From Lachnospiraceae bacterium (lineage in GTDB: Bacteria > Bacillota > Clostridia > Lachnospirales > Lachnospiraceae): a stretch of 64,000 bases of DNA. The notes beneath the pieces are model-generated. The model was not told the DNA's origin. It ran no database searches and saw nothing but the letters and a program-made list of their open reading frames with translations. The DNA is taken from contig JAGAIZ010000019.1 in NCBI GenBank assembly GCA_017626325.1, forward strand, positions 26,746 to 90,745. The letters run 5' to 3'. Both the position numbers and the translations under genes were made by a program. Positions 23,489-31,922 of the stretch are shown piece after piece. Position 1 is the first letter of the stretch, and each line of letters starts with the position of its first letter.

Positions 23489-24084
23489 ATAAAAATCACA
23501 ATACCGAACAAAATCAGCAGTGATCCAAATATTTTGTTTGTCTTTTGGAAATTTACATTTCCCGCCTTTTTTCGGATGAAGTCTGTCGCAAAGGACAACA
23601 CACCCCACCAAATATAAGTTCCGATAAATACTCCGGCTACAAGGGCAATACTCTGGAAAGCATTAGACTGTCCTGTGATACCAAAATAGGAAAAGGCAAA
23701 CAGGAAGGTCAAAATTGCTGCCGGATTTGTAATACCGATCAGGAAAGAGGTTAAAAACTGGCTTGATTTTCTTTCCTCCTGCTCCGTCTTTTTTTGCCCG
23801 TCCTGTTTTCTTCGGAAAACGGCAATACCCATCAGCAGAATAAAGCCGCCGCCCACCAAATGAATAGCCGTCTGATACCGAAGAAGGAAGTCAGAAACGA
23901 TGGTCAGCCCAAAAGCGCCGATACAGGCATAAATGCAATCCGCTACGGAAGAACCAAGCCCTGTCAGAAGCCCCGCTCTTACACCGCCGTGAAGGGTACG
24001 CTGTACCGTCATGGTGCCAACAGCGCCTACCGGAACACCGAACAGCAAGCCAATCAGGATTCCGCGCAGCAGAAAACCTGCCAT
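23473..24084 (-). CDS. LysE/RhtB-family amino acid exporter
   Basis: An inner-membrane exporter of the LysE type. GILIGLLFGVPVGAVGTMTVQRTL is the conserved N-terminal signature (G-x-x-x-G-x-x-x-P-G), SSVADCIYACIGAFGL and ITNPAAILTFLFAF are the other family marks. About six membrane segments are visible in 203 residues. The exported amino acid is not predictable. ATG at 24084 lies 9 bases after GGGAGG; a GTG three codons earlier is inside the ribosome binding region. The final residues ISAKQ are encoded by the dispersed repeat at 23391, so the original C-terminus may have been replaced. Confidence 0.88.
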   Translation of the reverse strand: MAGFLLRGILIGLLFGVPVGAVGTMTVQRTLHGGVRAGLLTGLGSSVADCIYACIGAFGLTIVSDFLLRYQTAIHLVGGGFILLMGIAVFRRKQDGQKKTEQEERKSSQFLTSFLIGITNPAAILTFLFAFSYFGITGQSNAFQSIALVAGVFIGTYIWWGVLSFATDFIRKKAGNVNFQKTNKIFGSLLILFGIVIFISAKQ

Positions 24085-24116
24085 TTTTCCCACCTCCCTT
24101 TCCGGTATCTGCTGTA

Positions 24117-24974
24117 TCAGGCCGCTTCCGTCTTTTTCTGTTTACAAATAATCTTTGTCTTTGCCGGGTCTACCTTATCCTGCTCAATCGTCAGTTCTCC
24201 GATTTCATCGGCCCGAATCACACCGCTGGTCGGATTCAGCACACTGTCTATCTTGCCGGTGATTTCTGCATCCACGGAGGAATATTCAAACGCCAGCGTC
24301 GTATTCAGTAGCTGGCAGTTCTTCATAACCAGGTTGTCGATATAGCACATTCCCTGCAAGCTCTCGATGGTACAGTTCACAAGGGTCAGGTTCTTTGCGT
24401 TCCAGCCCAGATACTCTCCGGAAATGAAGGAATCGTACACCGTCACATTTTCACTGTTCCAGAAAGCATCCTTGGAAAGCAGGCGGGAATTATGAATTTC
24501 CACATTCTTTGCCCCATCAAAGGAATAGTTTCCATATAGAGTAAGGCCACGGATCACCATGTTCTGACTGTTCATGGCAAAGTAATCGCCCTTTGCCGTC
24601 ACCTGTTCCATGGTAACGCCGTCACAGCTCCAAAGGGTTTCCGCCGCATTAGCAAAAGATACATTGCGAAGGGTCACATCGTGGCAGCGCCGGAAATTCT
24701 TCGGAGCCTCAATGGCAGAATCCTCTACACGGATACGATCCGTATACCAAACGCCTGCTCTTGCCATCTCGAACCATGTACAATCCTTTACCGCAATATC
24801 CTTTGCATACCACAGCGGATACTTCCATTTGAACATGCTCCCAAACAGTTCAATATCATGGCTTTCCTTCAGAGGAGACTCGCCATCAGCAAAGATGGAA
24901 TCGAAGATGCGAAGCTGCTGACCCTGAAACAGAGCGCGCTCGCCGGTTAACATTGCTTGCTTGATTTCTTTCAT
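24117..24974 (-). CDS. DUF3737 beta-helix protein
   Basis: A 285-residue protein of the DUF3737 family. It consists of short repeats of about 20 residues such as NVEIHNSRLLSKDAFWNSEN, VTVYDSFISGEYLGWNAKN and LTLVNCTIESLQGMCY, which should fold as a right-handed parallel beta-helix. There is no signal peptide. No biochemical role is established for the family; it is often found with reductases and LysR regulators in Firmicutes. AAAGGAGCAAATACA stands before the ATG at 24974. It lies 33 bases upstream of the LysE-type gene and 23 bases after a small hypothetical gene, all on one strand. Confidence 0.88.
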   Translation of the reverse strand: MKEIKQAMLTGERALFQGQQLRIFDSIFADGESPLKESHDIELFGSMFKWKYPLWYAKDIAVKDCTWFEMARAGVWYTDRIRVEDSAIEAPKNFRRCHDVTLRNVSFANAAETLWSCDGVTMEQVTAKGDYFAMNSQNMVIRGLTLYGNYSFDGAKNVEIHNSRLLSKDAFWNSENVTVYDSFISGEYLGWNAKNLTLVNCTIESLQGMCYIDNLVMKNCQLLNTTLAFEYSSVDAEITGKIDSVLNPTSGVIRADEIGELTIEQDKVDPAKTKIICKQKKTEAA

Positions 24975-24996
24975 TGTATTTGCTCCTTTACAAGTT

Positions 24997-25221
24997 TTAG
25001 TTTTCTTTCATTTGATAGATTAAATAGTCCAGACAGTCGATTTTCTTCTGCCATTCATGGGTGCTGTCCAGAAGAAATTTCCTGTGCTTCTGCAGCAGCT
25101 TCACTCCATCTGAAGTTTTTCCCTGTTCCAGAGACGCCATGAAAGCCTGAATGAAATCATTCGTGCAGCCTGCGTCTTTCAGGTTTTGCACAATTTGAGT
25201 TTCGGAACGTCTTACCATCAT
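24997..25221 (-). CDS. Small hypothetical helical protein (74 aa)
   Basis: The protein is short and rich in helix formers: SETQIVQNLKDAGCTNDFIQ, then QKHRKFLLDSTHEWQKKIDC and LDYLIYQMKEN. The C-terminal half looks like the dimerising coiled-coil tail of MerR-type regulators, but no DNA-binding domain is present. GAGGTAAAT precedes the double ATG, and the gene fits tightly between the lipoprotein and DUF3737 genes, so it is probably real. It could be a partner or antagonist of a regulator, but there is no direct evidence. Confidence 0.65.
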   Translation of the reverse strand: MMVRRSETQIVQNLKDAGCTNDFIQAFMASLEQGKTSDGVKLLQKHRKFLLDSTHEWQKKIDCLDYLIYQMKEN

Positions 25222-25265
25222 ATTTACCTCTTTTCCGAACCGCCCTTCTAAATCAAATTCTCCCG

Positions 25266-25889
25266 TTACTCGCTGTCGCTAATCTGAACGATTTTATTTC
25301 CCCAACCTTCCAGCACCGGATTTTCCTCCACTGCTGTCACAAAGTCTTCCGTGTAGTCAAAGTAACCAACCGGCGTATATTCTCCAGAGACCTCTGCGTC
25401 CTGATAGAACAGGATAATACGGTTCGGTTCGGAGTAGTAGACCGTCCCGGCCTGCTCGGTAGTAACACTTTCCGGATTGGAGGGAATCTCATAGCGGCTG
25501 GGAATATCGTAATACTGCATGACTTCCCAGTTTTCGTAATCGTCATAGTGATAGATGGGAAGTCTCCAGTCAGCGGTTCCCACATGACGGGCAATGGCGG
25601 CTGCCGTTTCATTATCATAGAGATGCAGAGTAAATGCTTCTCCGGTATCTCCGAACCGGACGATCAGGTCCGTAGCAGCTGCGTCCTGCACATTGCTTTC
25701 TAACCCGGCATCTTCCTCATCTTCCGGTGTCTGTACCGTATCCTGTGATTCACTGGTGGAAGGAGCAGACGATTCACTACCATTGGCCTGCGTTTCTGCC
25801 TGGCGCTCTGTCCGCCCACAACCGGCACTGAAAATGGTCAGCGCAAGCGCCAAGATAAGGGGAATGCGTTTTTTCATTGTTATTTTCAT
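25266..25889 (-). CDS. Second cyclophilin-like lipoprotein
   Basis: A lipoprotein signal (KKRIPLILALALTIFSAGC) ends at a lipobox cysteine at ~24. A serine- and acid-rich linker of ~45 residues follows. From ~75 the sequence fits the cyclophilin-like fold: LIVRFGDTGEAFTLHLYDNE, AAAIARHVGTADWRLPIYHY, GTVYYSEPNRIILFYQDAE and TPVGYFDYTEDF. It is a different member from the one at 21147. It is the first gene of the unit lipoprotein-small protein-DUF3737-LysE. AGGAAC stands before the ATG at 25889, and a very long hairpin lies immediately upstream in the leader. Confidence 0.83.
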   Translation of the reverse strand: MKITMKKRIPLILALALTIFSAGCGRTERQAETQANGSESSAPSTSESQDTVQTPEDEEDAGLESNVQDAAATDLIVRFGDTGEAFTLHLYDNETAAAIARHVGTADWRLPIYHYDDYENWEVMQYYDIPSRYEIPSNPESVTTEQAGTVYYSEPNRIILFYQDAEVSGEYTPVGYFDYTEDFVTAVEENPVLEGWGNKIVQISDSE

Positions 25890-25903
25890 AATTGTTCCTT
25901 TCC

Positions 25904-25959
25904 TGCGCTAGTGTGCTGTCTCACTCACTTTCAGCAGAATGAGACAGTACGCTAGCGCA
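25904..25959 (-). promoter_or_regulatory. Long leader hairpin before the lipoprotein operon
   Basis: TGCGCTAGTGTGCTGTCTCA (25904-25923) and TGAGACAGTACGCTAGCGCA (25940-25959) are 20-base arms that pair at 18 positions plus a wobble, with a 16-base loop. It ends a few bases before the ribosome binding site. No T-run follows, so an RNA-level control or a protein-binding site is likelier than termination. Confidence 0.65.
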
Positions 25960-25991
25960 CTTGGTTTCTATATGTTTTTGTTTCTGGCTAT

Positions 25992-26048
25992 AGTATAATG
26001 CTCACACATAGATATAGCAAATACTTAGTTCAAATACTTAGATATAGC
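25992..26048 (-). promoter_or_regulatory. LysR-type controlled promoter of the lipoprotein operon
   Basis: On the minus strand TTGCTA (26020-26015), 17 bases, TATACT (25997-25992). Overlapping the -35 are two AAATACTTA boxes (26019-26027 and 26032-26040), and these are flanked by direct GATATAGC repeats (26011 and 26041). The same box in the same place occurs at the promoter of the gene starting at 31797. Confidence 0.7.
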
Positions 26049-26084
26049 TTTTAAGCATGTTAAAACAGTCCCTTGTGTCTATCT

Positions 26085-28436
26085 TTATTCGGAGATCAAA
26101 ATTGTTACATCTATTCTCTTTAATCGGCCTGCTGTCAAAAAAGCGAAGCCGGCAAACAGAAGCGTCACCGTCAGAGCAGGCAATAAAACACTGACCACAG
26201 ATGGCGCTGAAGCAAAATTGCTGATACCTGCCAGCTTCATCGCCGCAGATACGATTTTGTCTGTCAGGAAATTCGCCAATATAAGACCAATGGCGGATCC
26301 AAGCAGCGAGGCCATAGCGAACCGCAGAGAAAAGGATAATCTAAGACTCCTGTTTGTAAAACCAAGTGCTTTATAAATTCCCATATCCCGCTGTTCTGCG
26401 GCTAACAGCTTGCTGCCGGTCAGCACTGTTACCACCAAGATGAATATCGCCACCATGACATATAGAAATACCATCAGAGCCTGCATAGCAGAAATGATAC
26501 CGAACAGCCCCGGCCATGTGTTTTCATGGATATGAATATCACCGCCATAAGCGTTTTCCAGCGCCAACCTAATTGCTTCTTTCTGTGTCGTATCCTTCAG
26601 AAAATAATGATGGCACCACAGCTGCGGAGCATCCTGCCCAATCTTCAAATAGCCTTCCCGGCTCATTCCTACATTGTCACCCATATCATTGGCACAGGAG
26701 TAAATGCCGGAAACGATATATTCCCCACTGCCGCTGTCACCTGTAACCGCCACCGTGTCGCCAATGCCCACGCCCAGATTAGCTGCCACAAATTCCGTCA
26801 GAACAATCTCATTATCCTCCAGACAGGTCCGTCCCTCCAGAATATGAAACCGCTCCGGCTCTGTAATCACATTGGCTGTATAATCCATTCCGTTTACCGC
26901 CACATTCGGCATGGCCAGAAGATAATCATCTGTGATGTCCGTGTAGGAACGGATTGCATCCTCTACTTCTTCCATGGGCAGCTCACCAAAGACCTGAACA
27001 CCAATGTCATGGTCAGCAGGATTAAAGGCATCCATCATGCCCTTACCGTCCGGTCCCAGCCAACTGTCCATCCGCCCGATCATGGATGCAATGAACACCA
27101 GCAGGACAGCCACCATACAGGCTCCTGCATACCGGCGTTTTCCCGTAGTGAGCTGCCGGAGGGCAATGCCAAGCTGCAAATGTTTTCCCCAAATTGGTGT
27201 GCGTGATACTTTGATTTTCCCGGCAGCTCCTATATCGCCCCGAATTGCTTTCATTGGTGCAATATCACGGATAGGACGGGTTTTCAGCCAGATAAACCCC
27301 ATAAGCAGCCCCAAAAGGATACCAAACGCCAGCAGGCACCAGCCAATGGGCAAATGAGCCGGGATGTAGATACCCGTGGTGGTCAGCGTCGTATTACTGA
27401 CCAAATGACTGAGCGGAGTGGCTGCTGCAAGACCTACAGCCATGCCTCCGAGGATACCGGTCAGGTATTGTGCCAGCCAGATGCTGCGAAGCTGTCCACC
27501 AGTAAATCCTATTGTTTTCAACATTCCCATGTTGCTGTAATCAGCTTCAATGCCGGAACTGATGCTGTATCCCAGCACGATCACCACGACAAAAAGCAGC
27601 ACTGCCACAAACGCCATCAGCATGGCGGCAAAAGCGTTCTGCAAAATCAGCATGAATCCGGCAATGGCATTCTCGCTGTGGATAAACTCCACATAGGAGG
27701 ATAGGGAGGTATTATCATTGATGGTCTGATTCAAATTGGAAGAAGTCATGGTATCCGGGTCTGCGGCAAAAATATGAAGCATGGCGCCCTCTCTTGCCAG
27801 AGCGTCAATGCCGGAGGATTGTATCACCTGCCGGATTTCCTGAAAATCTTCCTCACCAATCAGGAAGCCCTTCATACCAATCATGGAGCTTCCCATAAAT
27901 GGGTCTTCATAAAAACCTGCCACCGTAAACACTTTATCCCTGCCGGAGCGGGCGATGAGGAAACTGATTTCATCCCCAAGGGTAAGCCCCATCATGGACA
28001 CCAGAGAGGGAGATACATAGATTTCTCCAGGAGAAATCGCCTCCGGCTGTTCCTGATAGCCATGCAAATCGTCCGTAAAAAAGCGATACCGGATTTCTTC
28101 GCTGTGATACAGGATTAGTTGCCCTTCGCTGTCCGATTCCTGCCCGTCTACGGTATAATTAGAAAAAATCAGATTCTGAATCTCCACGGATGAAACTTCG
28201 GGGAGATTTTCCATCTCATTGGCAAGGGAGCGGGCATCGGTTAGACCGGATACCCATGCGGTCAGACTGCCAAAACCTGCCCGTGTAAGCTCGCCATGTA
28301 CATAGCGTCCCGAATTGAGCCAGACATTGAGGACTGTCCCCAGTGCGCCGCAGGCGAGAAATACAAGGATAAAAACGCCGATTAACGCACCCCGATGCCG
28401 CTTGATATTTGCTTTGAATATTACTTTGTTTCCCAT
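26085..28436 (-). CDS. ABC transporter permease, FtsX/MacB type
   Basis: A 783-residue membrane subunit with the duplicated FtsX layout: an N-terminal membrane helix (GVFILVFLACGALGTVL), a large extracytoplasmic domain to ~260, three membrane helices (~265-400), a further helix at ~435, a second extracytoplasmic domain and three final helices. This is the layout of permeases of the LolC/BceB-like superfamily, which move lipoproteins, peptides or antimicrobial compounds or act in sensing. It pairs with the ATPase gene 10 bases upstream. AAGGAGGGGCGT stands at the start. The substrate is unknown; lipoprotein genes on both sides make cell-envelope cargo plausible. Confidence 0.88.
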   Translation of the reverse strand: MGNKVIFKANIKRHRGALIGVFILVFLACGALGTVLNVWLNSGRYVHGELTRAGFGSLTAWVSGLTDARSLANEMENLPEVSSVEIQNLIFSNYTVDGQESDSEGQLILYHSEEIRYRFFTDDLHGYQEQPEAISPGEIYVSPSLVSMMGLTLGDEISFLIARSGRDKVFTVAGFYEDPFMGSSMIGMKGFLIGEEDFQEIRQVIQSSGIDALAREGAMLHIFAADPDTMTSSNLNQTINDNTSLSSYVEFIHSENAIAGFMLILQNAFAAMLMAFVAVLLFVVVIVLGYSISSGIEADYSNMGMLKTIGFTGGQLRSIWLAQYLTGILGGMAVGLAAATPLSHLVSNTTLTTTGIYIPAHLPIGWCLLAFGILLGLLMGFIWLKTRPIRDIAPMKAIRGDIGAAGKIKVSRTPIWGKHLQLGIALRQLTTGKRRYAGACMVAVLLVFIASMIGRMDSWLGPDGKGMMDAFNPADHDIGVQVFGELPMEEVEDAIRSYTDITDDYLLAMPNVAVNGMDYTANVITEPERFHILEGRTCLEDNEIVLTEFVAANLGVGIGDTVAVTGDSGSGEYIVSGIYSCANDMGDNVGMSREGYLKIGQDAPQLWCHHYFLKDTTQKEAIRLALENAYGGDIHIHENTWPGLFGIISAMQALMVFLYVMVAIFILVVTVLTGSKLLAAEQRDMGIYKALGFTNRSLRLSFSLRFAMASLLGSAIGLILANFLTDKIVSAAMKLAGISNFASAPSVVSVLLPALTVTLLFAGFAFLTAGRLKRIDVTILISE

Positions 28437-28446
28437 ACGCCCCTCC

Positions 28447-29208
28447 TTACCACTGAAGGGAGGACAACCATGCGGTAACGGTTTCTTCCCGTTCTTTTGC
28501 CTCCGTCTCCTTAAAAACCGGCAGCGTCAGCTCGTCCAGAATCTGTCCATCCTCCAGATAGAGGATGCGGTTACCCCGAATTGCTGCTTTCGCGTCATGG
28601 GTAACCATCAGAATGCTCTGTCCATTCTGATTTAAGCCGGACAATAGGTTCAGCACTTCTTCACTGTTTGTTTTGTTCAAGGCTCCGGTAGGCTCATCTG
28701 CGAAAAGCAGACCGGGATTTCCAATCATTGCTCTGGCAATGGCAGCCCGCTGTGCTTCGCCTCCGGATACCTGAGAGGGCAGCCTGCCAGCAGCCTTTTC
28801 TGCGCGCATCTGCCGTAAAAGCCGGGATGCCCGCTCCTGTATTTCCTTTGGGCTGGCGGTCTTGCTTACATATCCAGCCACCGTCACATTTTCAAGCAGT
28901 GTCAGATTGCTGGCTAAGTGAGTCTGCTGGAACACAAAGCCAAATTCCTTTGCCCGAAGCGTCGCCATTTGTTTTTCCGAAAAACTGCTGATTTTCTGAT
29001 TCTTATAGGTAATTTCTCCGCCGGTAATGGAATCCATGCCGCTTAACGCATAGAGCAGCGTGGATTTACCTGCGCCGGAAGCTCCCATGATAATGGTGAA
29101 ATCTCCCTTATAAACTTCTACGTTGACGGATTGCAGTATCTGAGTTTCGGTGCCGTTTTCTGGAAACGCCTTGCATATATTTGTGCCTTTCAGCAAAATT
29201 TCTTTCAT
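28447..29208 (-). CDS. ABC transporter ATP-binding protein (MacB/LolD type)
   Basis: The ATPase partner of the permease at 26085. Walker A is GASGAGKST at residues 42-50, the signature is SQVSGGEAQRAAIARAM, Walker B is LLFADEPTGALN with the family-typical TGALN, and the switch is MVTHD. Length is 253 residues; LolD/MacB-type ATPases are usually 220-260. ATG at 29208 has GAGAGGTAAC before it, and the frame opens 7 codons earlier. Right upstream is the second copy of the dispersed hairpin element, which separates it from the ligase gene. Confidence 0.92.
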   Translation of the reverse strand: MKEILLKGTNICKAFPENGTETQILQSVNVEVYKGDFTIIMGASGAGKSTLLYALSGMDSITGGEITYKNQKISSFSEKQMATLRAKEFGFVFQQTHLASNLTLLENVTVAGYVSKTASPKEIQERASRLLRQMRAEKAAGRLPSQVSGGEAQRAAIARAMIGNPGLLFADEPTGALNKTNSEEVLNLLSGLNQNGQSILMVTHDAKAAIRGNRILYLEDGQILDELTLPVFKETEAKEREETVTAWLSSLQW

Positions 29209-29234
29209 ACTGTTACCTCTCTTTCTCATCCGCA

Positions 29235-29333
29235 GTCAAATACCCGCAATAAAACTGCGGGATATTTGACTCTCGCGGCATTCGCCAAATATCCGTGCAA
29301 GCACGGCTACTTGGCTCATTGCTCCGCGGAAAT
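29235..29333 (-). repeat. Dispersed ~100-bp element, copy 2 (ends in hairpin)
   Basis: It is about 85-90 percent identical by eye to the element at 23391-23488 from the stop codon of the preceding gene to the terminal stem. Here the stem is GTCAAATA-CCCGCA with TGCGGG-TATTTGAC, so the inner part of the stem changed on both sides and pairing is kept. Confidence 0.8.
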
Positions 29334-30665
29334 CAACTGCTTCTTGCCGGTTCTGGGATTCGGACGAATTTCTTCTACAAATCGTACATAAAACTGCACA
29401 TAGGTAAGCCCTTTTTCGCTCAGAATACCTTTCATCTGACAGAGCATTTCTCCTCGGATTTCATCCTCCGAAGCCGTATCCGATATTTCCGCCAGCATTT
29501 CAAATGTATCCTTTCCTACCTGTCGGAATTGATAATCCACCAGTCCTTCGATGCAGAATCCCTCAATGGCAAGGGGGTGCAAAAATTCCCGGTTTCCTGC
29601 TCCATCTTCAAACCATAGCAGATCTTCATTTCGTCCGAGAAGCCCCACTGCTTTGGTAAAGGCACAGGAACCGCCCTCCTCTGACTGCTTCAATGTCAGG
29701 TTATCCGAAAGCTGATACCGGATCAGCGGTTGGGCGAAATTATAAAGACAGGTCAGATACATTTTCCCGTTCTCCACCTCTATCACATTCAAATCGTCGA
29801 ACAGAAGCATGCCCTCATTTGGATCAATCTCCACGCCCAACGCCAGAGATTCACTGGCGCCGTAGATATTAACGATTGGCGTATGGAACTGATTCTCCAG
29901 AAACGCACGCAGACTCCTTCCCAAAGGCTCTCCGCAGGAAACAGCCCGGACAAGTTTTACATCCACCTGTCCCTGTTCCATCAGTTCCGCCATGATTTTC
30001 ATGGCGGAAGGATAGCCGATCACAATATTCGGCTGAAACTCCCGAAGCTGCCTGACCCACTCTGTCAGCGGAAGGTTGATGTCCAGATAAAGCTGTTTGC
30101 CTCCCACGCCATCAATGCCGTCACCCACAGCCATGGCTCCGCCATAGCGTCCATCCGTTGCCGCAATATAAACAATACGGGGACCATGTGCCAGCATCTT
30201 TAAGATTTCCGGCATGGACATATCCCACAGCGCCCCGCGGATGATTCCCAACAGCATCGTATTCCATGCTTTCTCATCATATAAGAAATATCCGGGTTTC
30301 CCTGTACTGCCGGAAGAATGTACTACATGATATTTGTCCTTATATGGCTTTCGGCTTGTGGCTTCCTCGGCATCAAAGCGCCGGATTTCCTCCTGCGTGA
30401 CATCTGATACGGTAATCAGATCATCAAAATTTTGTAAAAGCTGCCCTTTATCTATGACAGGAAAATCCGAAAGAGGGGCTGTCCTTACTGTTTCCTCTGT
30501 AATGCCGGCTGCTTCAAAGGCGTGCCGGTAATAATCAGAATATTTCCATGCAAACCAAAGAAGATTGCGCAACTTTTCTTCCTGTAGCCTGCGGATTTGC
30601 CGGCTGCTTTTTTTCGTATCCCGTTTTAAGCGAAACAGATCCCAAAGTAGTTTCAAATATCTCAT
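29316..30665 (-). CDS. Phenylacetate-CoA ligase/CapK-like adenylate-forming enzyme
   Basis: A 449-residue member of the ANL superfamily near PaaK and CapK, which activate carboxylic acids as acyl-adenylates. The ATP-binding motif is VVHSSGSTGKPGYFLYDE (~110-125), a second motif is NIYGASESLALGVEID and a late one is PLIRYQLSD. KKQLIS near the C-terminus may hold the catalytic lysine, although the end of the protein (ISAEQ) comes from the dispersed repeat and may be altered. ATG at 30665 has GGGAGG upstream and follows the stop of the C-N hydrolase gene by 4 bases, so the two are cotranscribed. The acid substrate is unknown. Confidence 0.82.
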   Translation of the reverse strand: MRYLKLLWDLFRLKRDTKKSSRQIRRLQEEKLRNLLWFAWKYSDYYRHAFEAAGITEETVRTAPLSDFPVIDKGQLLQNFDDLITVSDVTQEEIRRFDAEEATSRKPYKDKYHVVHSSGSTGKPGYFLYDEKAWNTMLLGIIRGALWDMSMPEILKMLAHGPRIVYIAATDGRYGGAMAVGDGIDGVGGKQLYLDINLPLTEWVRQLREFQPNIVIGYPSAMKIMAELMEQGQVDVKLVRAVSCGEPLGRSLRAFLENQFHTPIVNIYGASESLALGVEIDPNEGMLLFDDLNVIEVENGKMYLTCLYNFAQPLIRYQLSDNLTLKQSEEGGSCAFTKAVGLLGRNEDLLWFEDGAGNREFLHPLAIEGFCIEGLVDYQFRQVGKDTFEMLAEISDTASEDEIRGEMLCQMKGILSEKGLTYVQFYVRFVEEIRPNPRTGKKQLISAEQ

Positions 30666-30669
30666 GGCC

Positions 30670-31797
30670 TTAGTCCTCCCTGATTGCAAAGGTATATTGG
30701 TTTTCATAGTTTTCTCTGTGCCAGTAATGAGCCACTCCGGTATCCAGATTGAAAACGGCGCTCCATTCCGTGGAGGCAAACTCCTCAAAATTGTCTTTGC
30801 TCACGCTATCCAAAGCATCCCGCATTTCCGGGATTGTGTAGGAGTCATGGCTGCTCAAGCTGTCCGTGAGTATCTCATACCGCTCATGGGACTGAGATGT
30901 ACCGATACCGTATTTATCTCCCTCAGCAAGATAAAAGTTTGTAACCACTGGCGTCTCCGTGACCACCATCTTGTTGTCAATATACTCTACAACTACGCTG
31001 CGCCCAGTCTTGTCCGCCAATGCAAAATGAATCATCATATTCATGGAAGCGTGAAGATCATATTGCTCCAAGAGCGCCAGTGCCTCATCTACGGTAGCAG
31101 CCTGATTTAACAGCAGACGTACTGCCGTTGTGGTTGTAATATCTGATCTTTCCGTATTCTGTTCAATCGTTTCTCCATCCTGAATCATGTTGACCGATAC
31201 GGCAAGACCAGCCTCATTCATACCATCCAAAGGCGCATATAAAGCCGCTAAAGTTCGCACTTCATCCAAACGGAGCGCCGTTCCTACGGCTCCGCCAGCA
31301 CCTTGTGTAATAAAGTCCATATTCACTGTAGAGATGGAGGCGTACCCGTTTTCCGGTACAGAAGCAACCACCATGGTCTCGCAGGTATTCCAGTCAAAAT
31401 TCCGGCCAAACAGCGCTTCTCCCTCAGAACCCGTCGCTGCAATGGTGCTGCATCCGAAAATATCTCCTAAGAATCCCAAGTCAAGCCCGGAAAGTAATTG
31501 CTCTGAAAGATAAGCGACAACTTCACTGTCAGAAGATGCGCCGCCCTGCTCAATGAATTCATCAAATCCGTAATCGCCCTCATAGCGCACTGCATAAAAT
31601 CCATCTTCCAGCTCCGTAATCTCTGAGGTCAGCGGAATCAGAGTGTACGCTGCTGTTTCATCTGTTTCTGTTATATCGCTGTCATTTGTATCCTCTGCCA
31701 CCGTTGTATCTGTAGCATCCAATGTCCGGCCACATCCACTGAGCGCCATCATCAGCACAGCCAGAGAGAGAATTGCGGCAAATGTTCTTTTCATCAT
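30670..31797 (-). CDS. Lipoprotein with linear amide C-N hydrolase domain (C45/choloylglycine hydrolase-like)
   Basis: The signal peptide FAAILSLAVLMMALSGC has a lipobox cysteine at residue 22, so the enzyme is anchored on the outside of the cell. After an acidic linker the N-terminal nucleophile hydrolase region starts: GDIFGCSTIAA with Cys116 as likely nucleophile, followed by ALFGRNFDW, MNEAGLAVSVNM and YIDNKMVV. The family contains bile-salt hydrolases, penicillin V acylases and acyltransferases of the C45 group. In most of these the nucleophile is freed by removal of residues before the Cys, so processing is expected. AAGGAGG precedes the ATG at 31797. It opens the operon with the ligase gene and is divergent from the LysR gene. 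Confidence 0.82.
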   Translation of the reverse strand: MMKRTFAAILSLAVLMMALSGCGRTLDATDTTVAEDTNDSDITETDETAAYTLIPLTSEITELEDGFYAVRYEGDYGFDEFIEQGGASSDSEVVAYLSEQLLSGLDLGFLGDIFGCSTIAATGSEGEALFGRNFDWNTCETMVVASVPENGYASISTVNMDFITQGAGGAVGTALRLDEVRTLAALYAPLDGMNEAGLAVSVNMIQDGETIEQNTERSDITTTTAVRLLLNQAATVDEALALLEQYDLHASMNMMIHFALADKTGRSVVVEYIDNKMVVTETPVVTNFYLAEGDKYGIGTSQSHERYEILTDSLSSHDSYTIPEMRDALDSVSKDNFEEFASTEWSAVFNLDTGVAHYWHRENYENQYTFAIRED

Positions 31798-31834
31798 GGT
31801 TCAAACCTCCTTAAAATGCTCTGTTGGTATTTTT

Positions 31835-31919
31835 ATTGTACTTTTGCGCATATAGAATAGCAAATACTTATATCGGATATTCAAGTATAGTTGACAAGCA
31901 TATCAAAGGACGCTATAAT
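31835..31919. promoter_or_regulatory. Divergent promoters with LysR box
   Basis: Minus promoter: TTGCTA (31863-31858), 17 bases, TACAAT (31840-31835). Plus promoter: TTGACA (31891-31896), 17 bases, TATAAT (31914-31919). Between them, AAATACTTA at 31862-31870 overlaps the minus -35, and ATACTT/AAGTAT (31864 and 31883) form an inverted repeat with 13 bases between, as LysR dimers prefer. Confidence 0.78.
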
Positions 31920-31922
31920 GAA

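Noticed and set aside
23375-23611. Small minus-strand gene over the 3' end of the LysE-type gene
   Set aside because: It reads through the dispersed repeat in another frame, has no ribosome binding site and overlaps a well-supported gene.
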